A stretch of DNA of 9,433 bases from Candidatus Hodarchaeota archaeon. GTDB taxonomy: Archaea; Asgardarchaeota; Heimdallarchaeia; Hodarchaeales; YT1-057. Below, in pieces: positions 1-6,381 of the stretch. The stretch's first letter is position 1. Each line of letters begins with the position of its first letter. The notes beneath the pieces were generated by a model. The model saw only the letters and a program-made list of their open reading frames with translations, was not told where the DNA came from and searched no databases. The stretch lies in NCBI GenBank assembly GCA_016839955.1, contig JAEOTI010000361.1, positions 1-9,433 on the forward strand. The letters are read 5' to 3'. Position numbers and translations under genes: made by a program.

Positions 1-1142
1 GTTATTATCAAGAGACCTGTACTGCCTGTAGAACCTGTCAGAGAGTGTGTCCTGAAGATCTTCCAATTCCTGTAGCAATGCAAGCTGTTGTAGATAATCC
101 TTCTCTAATGGAAGAAGTTTGGGAATCTTGCATTGGTTGCGGACGTTGTTTAGTTGTCTGTCCTCGTGAGATACCGGTTTTGGATGTTATCAACAAAGTT
201 GGTCGTGTAAGAGCCGCAGAAGAAGTTGGTAAAGTTCGTGTTGGACGAGGGGCAGTATCTGACATTGAAATACGTAATGTTGGTGCTCCCATCGTTTTAG
301 GCGAAATTCCAGGTATTGTAGCAATTGTGGGTTGTCCAAATTATCCACATGGTAAAAATGAATTAGGGATTCTCGCAAAAGAATTTGCTGAGCGAAACTT
401 CATCGTTGTTCTCACTGGTTGTGGAGCCATGGACGTTAGTTTCGTAAAAGATGATGAGGGTAAGAATCTTTACGAACAATTTCATGGTGAATTTGATGCT
501 GGGTGTATGATAAACATAGGGTCATGTGTATCAAATTCACACATAGCCGATGCTGCAATCAAGGTAGCAAACATTTACGCTCGTCGACCATTAAAAGGTA
601 ATTACGAAGAAGTTGCAGACTATATTTTGAATCGTGTTGGTGCAGTAGGTATCGCATGGGGCGCTATGTCTCAAAAAGCAGCCTCAATAGCAACAGGTGT
701 TAATCGTATTGGTGTCCCCGTTATTGTCGGACCTCATGGTTGGAAATACCGACGGTTATTCATGGGGGACGTAGAGAATGATGAATCTTGGGAAGTTTTC
801 AATGCAAGAGATGGTTCAAAGGTTTATGGTGGTCCAACACCTGCCCATCTATTGTATGTTGCTGAAAGCATCGAAGAATCAATAGTAATGACCGCACAAA
901 TGGTCATGCGACCTAATGATACTAATAAAGGTCGAGCAGTCAAATTAGCTCACTATTGCGACCTTTCTCAAAAGTATCTAGGAGTTCTCCCAACTGATTT
1001 ACATCGGTTCATCAGAAGTGAAAAAGACGTGCCAATCAACCTTCGTGATGAAGTTATGCCCATGATTAAGGCAAAAGGTTGGAAGGAAGTTATAATCCCT
1101 GATCCAACGATTGTGCCTCGTTTAATTCGAAAGAAGAAATAA
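1..1142 (+). CDS. cdhA: CODH/ACS complex alpha subunit CdhA (CO dehydrogenase), 3' part only
   Basis: C-terminal part of the Ni-Fe carbon monoxide dehydrogenase subunit of the archaeal acetyl-CoA decarbonylase/synthase complex, which interconverts CO2 and CO for the Wood-Ljungdahl pathway in the cytoplasm. The frame is open to the window edge (first full codon at 3) and gives 379 residues; family members are roughly twice that. Fragment residues 6-16 (CTACRTCQRVC) and 43-53 (CIGCGRCLVVC) are two 4Fe-4S ferredoxin motifs, matching the clusters E and F known in archaeal alpha subunits. Cys111 (GCPN), Cys140 (TGCG) and Cys175 (GSCV) match the last three C-cluster cysteines of Ni-CODH by motif and roughly by spacing, and Lys225 (SQKA) matches the catalytic lysine. 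The upstream C-cluster ligands lie outside the window. The GTG at 45 is not the start, because clear family sequence precedes it. The next gene downstream is convergent priL, so cdhB does not follow cdhA here, unlike in methanogen operons. Confidence 0.93.
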   Translation, partial: YYQETCTACRTCQRVCPEDLPIPVAMQAVVDNPSLMEEVWESCIGCGRCLVVCPREIPVLDVINKVGRVRAAEEVGKVRVGRGAVSDIEIRNVGAPIVLGEIPGIVAIVGCPNYPHGKNELGILAKEFAERNFIVVLTGCGAMDVSFVKDDEGKNLYEQFHGEFDAGCMINIGSCVSNSHIADAAIKVANIYARRPLKGNYEEVADYILNRVGAVGIAWGAMSQKAASIATGVNRIGVPVIVGPHGWKYRRLFMGDVENDESWEVFNARDGSKVYGGPTPAHLLYVAESIEESIVMTAQMVMRPNDTNKGRAVKLAHYCDLSQKYLGVLPTDLHRFIRSEKDVPINLRDEVMPMIKAKGWKEVIIPDPTIVPRLIRKKK

Positions 1143-1153
1143 ACTGGATTCTA

Positions 1154-1190
1154 GCGAACACCTAGGTGTTCGCAAACTCTTTTTCTTTTT
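1154..1190. terminator. Perfect palindrome plus T tract between convergent cdhA and priL
   Basis: Positions 1154-1173 form a perfect inverted repeat with no spacer (GCGAACACCT / AGGTGTTCGC). On the plus strand it is followed by a T-rich run at 1179-1190, as expected for termination of cdhA. Its centre overlaps the TAG stop codon of priL (CTA at 1162-1164 on the plus strand), so the same element could end both convergent transcripts. The minus-strand side has only a weaker T-rich stretch. The hairpin is seen directly; the terminator role is inferred from its position. Confidence 0.6.
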
Positions 1191-2430
1191 CAAGTGCATT
1201 TTTTACCCACTGAAGTGGGTGGTTTATCCACTTAGGTCCTTCTCTTCTATAAATTGCTGAGAACAGTCTACCACATGCATAACCCTGTTTATGATCTAAA
1301 TATGCGTTCATTATTTTGTTGATCTCCCGCTCATCAATTGGTTGAGACCCTGGTAGTCCGTCTTCAAGAATTTGGGATAATTCTTCAGGAGAAAGGTGAG
1401 TAAAAGGGCAAAAATACCCTCTAGCAATTGTCCGACATTTGGGGACTCCATAGTCAATTCCCCCCCCAATTAATCCGTATAAATGTTTAATCTGATAACC
1501 TCTTTTTCTGACAAAGATCTCAAAATCTAAACCGACATTGTCTACAGATTTTGAATACCAGAAATGCATCTGTTCGTCCACAGTCATTCCAACCCGTTTG
1601 AGGAAAATTCCTAATTGTAATCGTTCAAAATGAGTTAAATATCCAGTTTTTTCTAATGAGCTTGTTAATAATCTCATGCAAGGAGGGACTAGATCCAATT
1701 TTGCATGGAGGATTTTTCCTTCAAGCTCAGGCATTGAAAATTTTGAACGAAGTTGTACATGTTCTTCTAGTTGATTCGCAAAGGATAGTACTAACTTTTC
1801 TACTTCAGAATCTTCTTCTATTAAGTCACAAGCTTCATCAATTACAGTTTCTAGTTTTTTTTCAAATTTGCGTTTAAGATCACCTCGAAATTCATGAGGT
1901 CGAGCAATTAGCCATCCTTTATGAATTTCAATCATTCGACGCCAACTTAACATCTTTTCAACTTGAGAAAAATAAACCGCAATGAATTCTTTCCCTCGAT
2001 CCGAACCTTGATAGGCTTTCTCAAGATCAGAACCGAATTTAATGTCTTCTTTTTGGACCAAGTCAGCTATCGTTTTAACATGCTTGTAGCCGAAAATTTC
2101 TTTTAATACAGCTCGTTTCATTCCAAGATCATGTTCATGTAAGAACTCGTAATCAAATACATCTCCCTCAGTTTCCACTAGCCAACTTTTTAATTTCTTT
2201 GAGGTAGAAGCAGCTAACCTTAGTAGTAGATGTCCTTTAAAAGAGTCTTGATATGATAATTTTCCAATAGGGGTACGAGAAGCTCGTGAAATAGAATCTG
2301 CGATTGCTTCGTTGGTTCCAGTTGCTATGCTCTCCAACATACGTGCTCGATGATAACCCAGTTCCTGCCACTTCTCAAGGCTTATATCTACATCAGGAGG
2401 ATCAGTAAGTATGAACCATTTAGGAACCAA
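1162..2430 (-). CDS. priL: DNA primase large (regulatory) subunit PriL
   Basis: Non-catalytic subunit of the archaeal/eukaryotic replicative primase; it partners PriS and helps primer initiation and product-length control. The C-terminal Fe-S domain is clear. Cys251 (PPCM), Cys332 (PKC), Cys341 (YFCPF) and Cys386 (YACGR) are spaced as the four 4Fe-4S ligands of the family. The block around residues 248-291 (PPCMRLL, then GIFLKRVGMT and an EQMHFWY stretch) resembles human PRIM2, as does the late INHPLQW motif. The N-terminal 200 residues are mostly helical and charged and much less conserved. At 422 residues it is slightly long for an archaeal PriL. An in-frame TGA lies three codons upstream, so the TTG at 2430 is the earliest possible start; a TATA-like box about 22 nt away supports a leaderless TTG start. 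The first ATG in frame is residue 31. priS is not adjacent in this window. A G8 run encodes Gly322-324. Confidence 0.9.
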   Translation of the reverse strand: MVPKWFILTDPPDVDISLEKWQELGYHRARMLESIATGTNEAIADSISRASRTPIGKLSYQDSFKGHLLLRLAASTSKKLKSWLVETEGDVFDYEFLHEHDLGMKRAVLKEIFGYKHVKTIADLVQKEDIKFGSDLEKAYQGSDRGKEFIAVYFSQVEKMLSWRRMIEIHKGWLIARPHEFRGDLKRKFEKKLETVIDEACDLIEEDSEVEKLVLSFANQLEEHVQLRSKFSMPELEGKILHAKLDLVPPCMRLLTSSLEKTGYLTHFERLQLGIFLKRVGMTVDEQMHFWYSKSVDNVGLDFEIFVRKRGYQIKHLYGLIGGGIDYGVPKCRTIARGYFCPFTHLSPEELSQILEDGLPGSQPIDEREINKIMNAYLDHKQGYACGRLFSAIYRREGPKWINHPLQWVKNALEKEKEFANT

Positions 2431-2447
2431 ACAGAATCATCTCATCG

Positions 2448-2456
2448 AATATTATT
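2448..2456 (-). promoter_or_regulatory. Candidate TATA box for priL
   Basis: AATAATATT on the minus strand is centred about 22 nt upstream of the TTG start. Archaeal transcription begins roughly 25 nt downstream of the box, so the mRNA would be leaderless or nearly so. The surrounding DNA is AT-rich and such matches arise by chance, so support is positional only. Confidence 0.35.
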
Positions 2457-2473
2457 TTCTTATCGTACTTAAG

Positions 2474-2483
2474 TTAATTTATC
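2474..2483 (+). promoter_or_regulatory. Candidate TATA box for the geranylgeranyl-reductase-family gene
   Basis: TTAATTTATC is centred about 31 nt upstream of the ATG at 2509. No Shine-Dalgarno sequence is visible before that ATG, consistent with a leaderless or very short-leader transcript. It shares the 78-bp divergent region with the priL box. Called from position and composition only. Confidence 0.35.
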
Positions 2484-2508
2484 ACAGATTGTTAAAATCT
2501 ATGGCTGG

Positions 2509-3711
2509 ATGAATTTGAAAGTTTTAACTCCAGATATTGCGGTTATTGGCTTAGGACCGGCAGGTGCAAGTACATTAAATTATCTTACTCAAAATTACTC
2601 CGAAATCGGCACTCAAAATATTATTGGTATAGATCGTCGTAAACGAATTGGTTCTCCAGTCTATTGTGGCGAATTAATGCCTTCGATAAAGACCATGAAA
2701 AAACTCACTCCAAGTGTAGTTGATCCAGAACAGGTATACAAGGTTGAAAATCAGTATAAAACTCAAAAACACCATAAAATTTCATTTATAGCTCCTAATG
2801 GGTGGCTTTTTTCGACTACTTTTGATTCATTCTCTATGGATCGAGCATCTTGGAACAAAAAGCTTGTATCACTATCTGAGGAAAAAGGTACTCAGATCTT
2901 TCGGTCCACAAGGGCAATTCAATTTGATGGTAAATCTCTTGTCGTTCGTAATAATGATAATAAATTAAAAATCAAGGCTAAAGTATTTGTTGCAGCCGAT
3001 GGCGTAAATTCAGTCTTTCGTAGAAATAACCGAAATAAAGAAATCGTGTGGTGTCGTCAGCATGTTGTTGAAGGACTGAACGCCGAGTACGACCCTAAAA
3101 ATGTATTAATGCTCTTTGGATCTCAATATGCACCTGGTGCTTATGCCTGGATTATTCCCAAAACTGAAAATGTTGCTAACATAGGATTAGGTGTACGTCG
3201 AGAGTATTTGGATTCAAAAAGTACCCCAGGGTCAATAATTAGCAACTTGTGGAACCATCCATCAGTGAAGAGTATTCTAGAAAACTCAAAAATCATTTCG
3301 AGTATTTCTGCATCCGTTCCAGTTGGATTACCTCTTGAAAATTCAGTAGAAGGAAGAGTCCTTTTTGTAGGTGATGCAGCATCACAAATCATCTCACATG
3401 TCGGAGCAGGCATACCACCTTCGATGGTTGCCGGTAGAGAGGCCGCAAAAGCAATAAAAAATCATTTATTAGAAGAAATTCCCTTGGTTTCATATGATAG
3501 ATCATGGAAAAGACAACTTCTTTCTGAAATGAAGGTAAGTTATCAACTCCGCCGTATTTGGGATAAAATATCCAACACCGACAAACGGATTCAATGGTAC
3601 CTTAAACGCTTAACAGAAAAAGACTTAGAATCTATTGTACATGTAAAGATGCCTAGAAAATTAAGATATGGGTCGAAATTTATTCCTATAGCTAATCTAG
3701 TTGTTCGTTAA
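2509..3711 (+). CDS. Geranylgeranyl reductase family FAD-dependent oxidoreductase
   Basis: Flavoprotein of the digeranylgeranylglycerophospholipid/geranylgeranyl reductase family, which hydrogenates isoprenoid double bonds in archaeal membrane lipids and, in some organisms, quinone side chains. The N-terminal Rossmann FAD motif is GLGPAG (residues 14-19). YCGE at 52-55 holds a Cys (Cys53) like the conserved active-site cysteine known in this family. AADG at 162-165 and GDA at 288-290 are the later FAD-contact motifs, followed by a Gly-rich HVGAGIPP stretch. YAWIIPK (212-218) matches the family's YxWxFPK substrate-site signature. At 400 residues it has the usual length. No membrane segment is obvious; family members bind the membrane surface. 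The ATG at 2509 lies close before the FAD motif. A three-codon ATG...TGA reading (2501-2512) overlaps this start in another frame. The substrate is unresolved: lipid reduction is the default, and quinone-tail reduction is an alternative suggested by the MenA-like neighbour. Confidence 0.85.
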   Translation: MNLKVLTPDIAVIGLGPAGASTLNYLTQNYSEIGTQNIIGIDRRKRIGSPVYCGELMPSIKTMKKLTPSVVDPEQVYKVENQYKTQKHHKISFIAPNGWLFSTTFDSFSMDRASWNKKLVSLSEEKGTQIFRSTRAIQFDGKSLVVRNNDNKLKIKAKVFVAADGVNSVFRRNNRNKEIVWCRQHVVEGLNAEYDPKNVLMLFGSQYAPGAYAWIIPKTENVANIGLGVRREYLDSKSTPGSIISNLWNHPSVKSILENSKIISSISASVPVGLPLENSVEGRVLFVGDAASQIISHVGAGIPPSMVAGREAAKAIKNHLLEEIPLVSYDRSWKRQLLSEMKVSYQLRRIWDKISNTDKRIQWYLKRLTEKDLESIVHVKMPRKLRYGSKFIPIANLVVR

Positions 3712-3729
3712 GAGATTATAAGGATAAAG

Positions 3730-3759
3730 ATTTATTTTACTTAATCATTTTGCATTTTT
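3730..3759 (+). terminator. T-rich tract downstream of the reductase gene
   Basis: A run of T-rich segments (TTTATTTTAC, then CATTTTGCATTTTT) begins about 20 nt after the TAA stop. Archaeal RNA polymerase terminates on such U-rich tracts without needing a hairpin. Called on position and composition only. Confidence 0.35.
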
Positions 3760-3768
3760 GGGTTAGAT

Positions 3769-3801
3769 TTTGAAACTAAAAAATACACCAATAGTTTCAA
3801 A
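3769..3801. repeat. Intergenic inverted repeat, 10-bp arms with 13-nt spacer
   Basis: TTTGAAACTA (3769-3778) and its exact reverse complement TAGTTTCAAA (3792-3801) flank an A-rich 13-nt spacer in the gap between the reductase and the prenyltransferase genes. It could be a hairpin in the 3' trailer of the reductase mRNA or a dyad binding site for a regulator. It lies about 90 nt upstream of the candidate promoter of the next gene. Confidence 0.6.
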
Positions 3802-3879
3802 GGATTTCCAGAATTTTAGTTTTAGAACTGTTTGCAAAGAAATACTTTAACGTTATCTTTATGTAAGAGATACTTAACA

Positions 3880-3896
3880 AAAGAAGCTATAATAAT
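3880..3896 (+). promoter_or_regulatory. Candidate BRE/TATA promoter of the MenA-like gene
   Basis: A purine-rich AAAGAAG stretch is followed by TATAATAAT (3888-3896), resembling an archaeal BRE plus TATA box. Its centre is about 30 nt upstream of the GTG start, which predicts transcription starting within a few bases of the start codon. This is the best promoter candidate in the 210-bp gap. A GGGAATTCCC palindrome (3909-3918) lies between the box and the start codon. Confidence 0.4.
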
Positions 3897-3921
3897 GTCT
3901 AATCATGGGGGAATTCCCTGA

Positions 3922-4866
3922 GTGAAACATTCATTTACGACGTATATAGCAGCTACGAGACCACAATTTTTCACAGCGACTATTATTCCTCTTATACTAG
4001 GAACAGCTATTGCATTTTCTGAAGGATTCTTTAGAATCGAAGCATTCGTGTTGATTATTCTTGCTGGTCTCTCTGTTCATGCTGGAACCAATCTAATCAA
4101 TGATTATTATGATTATGCTGAAGGCAAAGGGACAGACGTCATAAAAATGGAAAATTTTGGCGAAGACACAAATAAATTTAGTGGAGGTTCTCCTTTTCTT
4201 AAATATGGCATTTTAAAACCAGAACTAATAAAATATTACTCATATGTAATGTTCTTTATGTTTCTTACATTTGCAATAATCTTAACACTAATTTCTGGAT
4301 GGTTTCTGCTGTTTTTAGCGGTTTTTGCAGGACTTTCGGGTTGGTTATATAGTCAACCTCCTATCTCACTTCATAGTAAACGAATTGGTGAGATACTTAT
4401 TGGAATTAATTTTGGACCTGTTGGTGTTTTAGGAGCTTACTATGTTCAAAATCCCCATGTTGTTTTAGAAAATTTTATTGCGCCCTTGATTGCCTCTGTC
4501 CCTGTTGGATTGCTTATCTTCACAGTGGTTTGGATAAATGAAGTTCCAGATGCGAGAGCAGATGAACTAAGTGGAAAGATGACCTTGGTGGTTCGCTTAG
4601 GACGGAAAAAAGCTGCAAGTCTCTTACCAGTTCAATTTCTATTTGCTTATGCTTGGATAATTTTCTTCGTACTTGTTGAAATATTACCATATACAACTCT
4701 AATTGCACTTGTTACATTCCCGTTACTTCCAAAAATTAGCTTCCTTTCAATGCACAATTACGAAGAGGGACAAAAATTAGAACCAGCTAATGCAATGACT
4801 ATCATAGTGCACATTGTTACTGGAATGCTCCTTACAGGTGGCTATCTTATTGTTGCTGTAGTATAA
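3922..4866 (+). CDS. menA: UbiA-superfamily prenyltransferase, MenA-like
   Basis: Integral-membrane prenyltransferase that transfers a polyprenyl chain to an aromatic acceptor; MenA acts on 1,4-dihydroxy-2-naphthoate in menaquinone synthesis. The first Asp-rich motif is NLINDYYDY (57-65) and the second is EVPDARADELSGK (207-219), the Mg2+/diphosphate-binding sites of the superfamily. FSGGSPFLKYGIL (86-98), NFGPVGVLGAYYVQ (163-176) and TLVVRLG (221-227) are typical of the MenA/COG1575 type. The NKPDRPIPSG-like motif of archaeal digeranylgeranylglyceryl phosphate synthase is absent, so that lipid enzyme is less likely. About eight or nine hydrophobic segments and 314 residues fit the family. 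A TGA in frame directly precedes the GTG at 3922, fixing it as the earliest start; the protein begins in the expected place before the ARPQFF segment. It ends 6 bp from the convergent radical SAM gene. The exact acceptor is inferred; no other menaquinone genes are in the window. Confidence 0.8.
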   Translation: MKHSFTTYIAATRPQFFTATIIPLILGTAIAFSEGFFRIEAFVLIILAGLSVHAGTNLINDYYDYAEGKGTDVIKMENFGEDTNKFSGGSPFLKYGILKPELIKYYSYVMFFMFLTFAIILTLISGWFLLFLAVFAGLSGWLYSQPPISLHSKRIGEILIGINFGPVGVLGAYYVQNPHVVLENFIAPLIASVPVGLLIFTVVWINEVPDARADELSGKMTLVVRLGRKKAASLLPVQFLFAYAWIIFFVLVEILPYTTLIALVTFPLLPKISFLSMHNYEEGQKLEPANAMTIIVHIVTGMLLTGGYLIVAVV

Positions 4867-4872
4867 CAGTCT

Positions 4873-6303
4873 TCATTTAGTTACTTTTCTTAGAAGATTT
4901 AATCCACGTAATTGTACCATTCCATTTCGAATAAAATGTTTCAAGCCGTAACTCTCTAAAGCATAACGGATTTCGCGTGTAACAGTTTCAAACATCTTTT
5001 TTTTGCGAAAATAGAATCTTTTATAAGCGTATTTTAGTAATGATTTGAGTTCTTCAGGGGAAAGGTCACTTATTTTTAAAATTGGTTGGATCAAATCATA
5101 TTGTGAATAATCTGAAGAGAGAATTAATCCTTCAGCTTCTACCTTATCATAGAAGGGCGTGCCAGGATAAGGTGTTGCACTAGCAAATAAGGTTAGAGAA
5201 GGATTCAGTACTTCTACAACCCAATCAATGGTTTTAAGAATTGTACTTCTTGTCTCACCAGGGAAACCAAATGCTATAGATGCAATTGTATCAATATGGG
5301 CACGTTTGGAGTTTTGAAAAAACTGTTCTATCTCAGAGAGAGTTGTTTTTTTCCTTACAGAGTCTAAAATTTGTTGATTCCCAGATTCGACACCCACAAA
5401 GAACATTCGACAACCAGTTTGATTCATTAAGTGCATTGTTTTTAAATCTAAGGTGTCAGCCCGTGCAGTAACGCCCCAGAACACTTTAGTCTTTTGTTTA
5501 ATTATCTCATAACATATTTGGTGAATTCTCTTAGTATTTCTTGCAAACAAGTCATCTACAAAAGCAATTGCTAAATATCCTTGTTCTCTAATGTAGTTCA
5601 TTTCATCTACAATATTAACTGGTGATCTCTTACGCCAGCGTTGTCCGTAGAAATGAGAAACAGTACAAAAATCACAAGAGTAGGGACAACCTCTCGATGA
5701 AATCATTGTTGTAGCTGGAAATGAAGAACCGAAGATTTTGTATAATTCCATAGGTAAAAGGTCACGTGCGGGAAAAGGAAGAGAATCTAAATCTTGAATC
5801 GGTTTTCTTTGGAGAGTTTGTTTGATTTTCCCATTCTTTTCACGGTATACTATTCCATTAATAGTTTTTACATTCTTTCCATTTTCAATGTGTTTAATTA
5901 GTTCAAAAAAAGTTTCTTCTCCTTCACCTAGAACAATAATATCCGCTTTTGTTTCTTTAAGTGTTTCTTCGGGTCTAAAAGTCGGATGCATACCACCTAG
6001 GATTAAAGTTTCGATTCCCACATCTTTAGCAATCTTAGTAGCTTTAATCGTCTGAACATAGTTAGGTGTCATAACTTGAAACCCTAAGATATCAGGTTGC
6101 CATTTAGTAAGGATTTCTCTGAATTTTCTAAAAGAAATGTTTGATACTTGAGAATCTTCAAGACGAATAGCACTATATCCCCTCTCACGTAAGTATGCAG
6201 CAATATAAGCAAGTCCTAAAGGTGGAGAGGTAAAATTAAGAAAGGATTGCTCCTTATACTTTGACCTTTGAAATCCAGGTGGTGTCATTAATAGGATTTT
6301 CAC
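4873..6303 (-). CDS. Radical SAM protein with N-terminal B12-binding-type domain, function unknown
   Basis: The N-terminal ~140 residues have the B12-binding Rossmann pattern seen in class B radical SAM enzymes: MKILLMTPPG, SPPLGLAYIAAYLRERGY (26-43), GGMHPTF (103-109) and GEGEETF (126-132). The DxHxxG cobalamin-histidine motif is not present at the expected place (EDSQVSN, 49-55), a loss known in several lipid-acting members. The radical SAM core follows, with Cys206, Cys210 and Cys213 (GCPYSCDFC) for the 4Fe-4S cluster, VDDLF (249-253), GVESG (304-308) and GFPGET (346-351). The C-terminal ~80 residues are basic and helical. Family members include methylases (HpnR-, HpnP-type), cyclases and C-C bond-forming lipid enzymes, so the reaction cannot be read from sequence. 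The GTG at 6303 has a GAGGAG Shine-Dalgarno-like element about 10 nt upstream; ATG at residue 6 is the alternative. It follows nuoN on the same strand after 78 bp with a possible promoter of its own. Confidence 0.85.
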   Translation of the reverse strand: MKILLMTPPGFQRSKYKEQSFLNFTSPPLGLAYIAAYLRERGYSAIRLEDSQVSNISFRKFREILTKWQPDILGFQVMTPNYVQTIKATKIAKDVGIETLILGGMHPTFRPEETLKETKADIIVLGEGEETFFELIKHIENGKNVKTINGIVYREKNGKIKQTLQRKPIQDLDSLPFPARDLLPMELYKIFGSSFPATTMISSRGCPYSCDFCTVSHFYGQRWRKRSPVNIVDEMNYIREQGYLAIAFVDDLFARNTKRIHQICYEIIKQKTKVFWGVTARADTLDLKTMHLMNQTGCRMFFVGVESGNQQILDSVRKKTTLSEIEQFFQNSKRAHIDTIASIAFGFPGETRSTILKTIDWVVEVLNPSLTLFASATPYPGTPFYDKVEAEGLILSSDYSQYDLIQPILKISDLSPEELKSLLKYAYKRFYFRKKKMFETVTREIRYALESYGLKHFIRNGMVQLRGLNLLRKVTK

Positions 6304-6341
6304 GAAGAAAGGTCTCCTCTATGGAAGCTAAATAGTTCTCT

Positions 6342-6349
6342 TTATTTAA
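6342..6349 (-). promoter_or_regulatory. Candidate TATA box for the radical SAM gene
   Basis: TTAAATAA on the minus strand, about 40 nt upstream of the GTG start, lies in the 78-bp gap after nuoN. A start site about 25 nt downstream would leave a short leader containing the GAGGAG element. This would allow expression apart from the nuo genes, although read-through from nuoN is equally possible because no clear terminator lies between them. Confidence 0.35.
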
Positions 6350-6381
6350 TGAAGATATACGTGAATCAATCTACGATTTAT

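Noticed and set aside
640..680. Apparent loss of a cysteine in CdhA (GAVGIAWG, where I recall GACGLAWG in methanogens)
   Set aside because: By spacing to the catalytic lysine, the last C-cluster ligand is the upstream GSCV cysteine, which is present. The replaced Cys is not a known ligand and the comparison is from memory.
45..1142. GTG at 45 as the true start of the first gene
   Set aside because: The frame is open to the left edge, and the first ferredoxin motif (Cys codons at 18, 27, 36 and 48) starts before it. It is an internal Val codon of cdhA.
1205..1233. Hairpins inside priL (ACCCAC-TGAA-GTGGGT and an overlapping GTGG/CCAC pair)
   Set aside because: They lie in the conserved WINHPLQW coding region, overlap each other, and have no T tract. 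Most likely chance pairing within codons.
1656..1877. Opposite-strand reading frames inside priL and the other long genes
   Set aside because: No family signatures, no start signals, and complete overlap with well-supported genes. They are frame shadows.
3712..3921. Possible tRNA or small structured RNA in the 210-bp gap
   Set aside because: No tRNA arms, T-loop GTTCGA-like motif or CCA end can be seen. Only one inverted repeat, a T-rich tract and promoter-like sequence are supported.
3922..4866. Digeranylgeranylglyceryl phosphate synthase (archaeal lipid UbiA enzyme)
   Set aside because: The DRPIPSG-type motif after the first Asp-rich site is missing, while the FSGGS, FGPVGVLGAYYVQ and NEVPDARAD patterns are MenA-like. 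Not excluded for the broader UbiA family.
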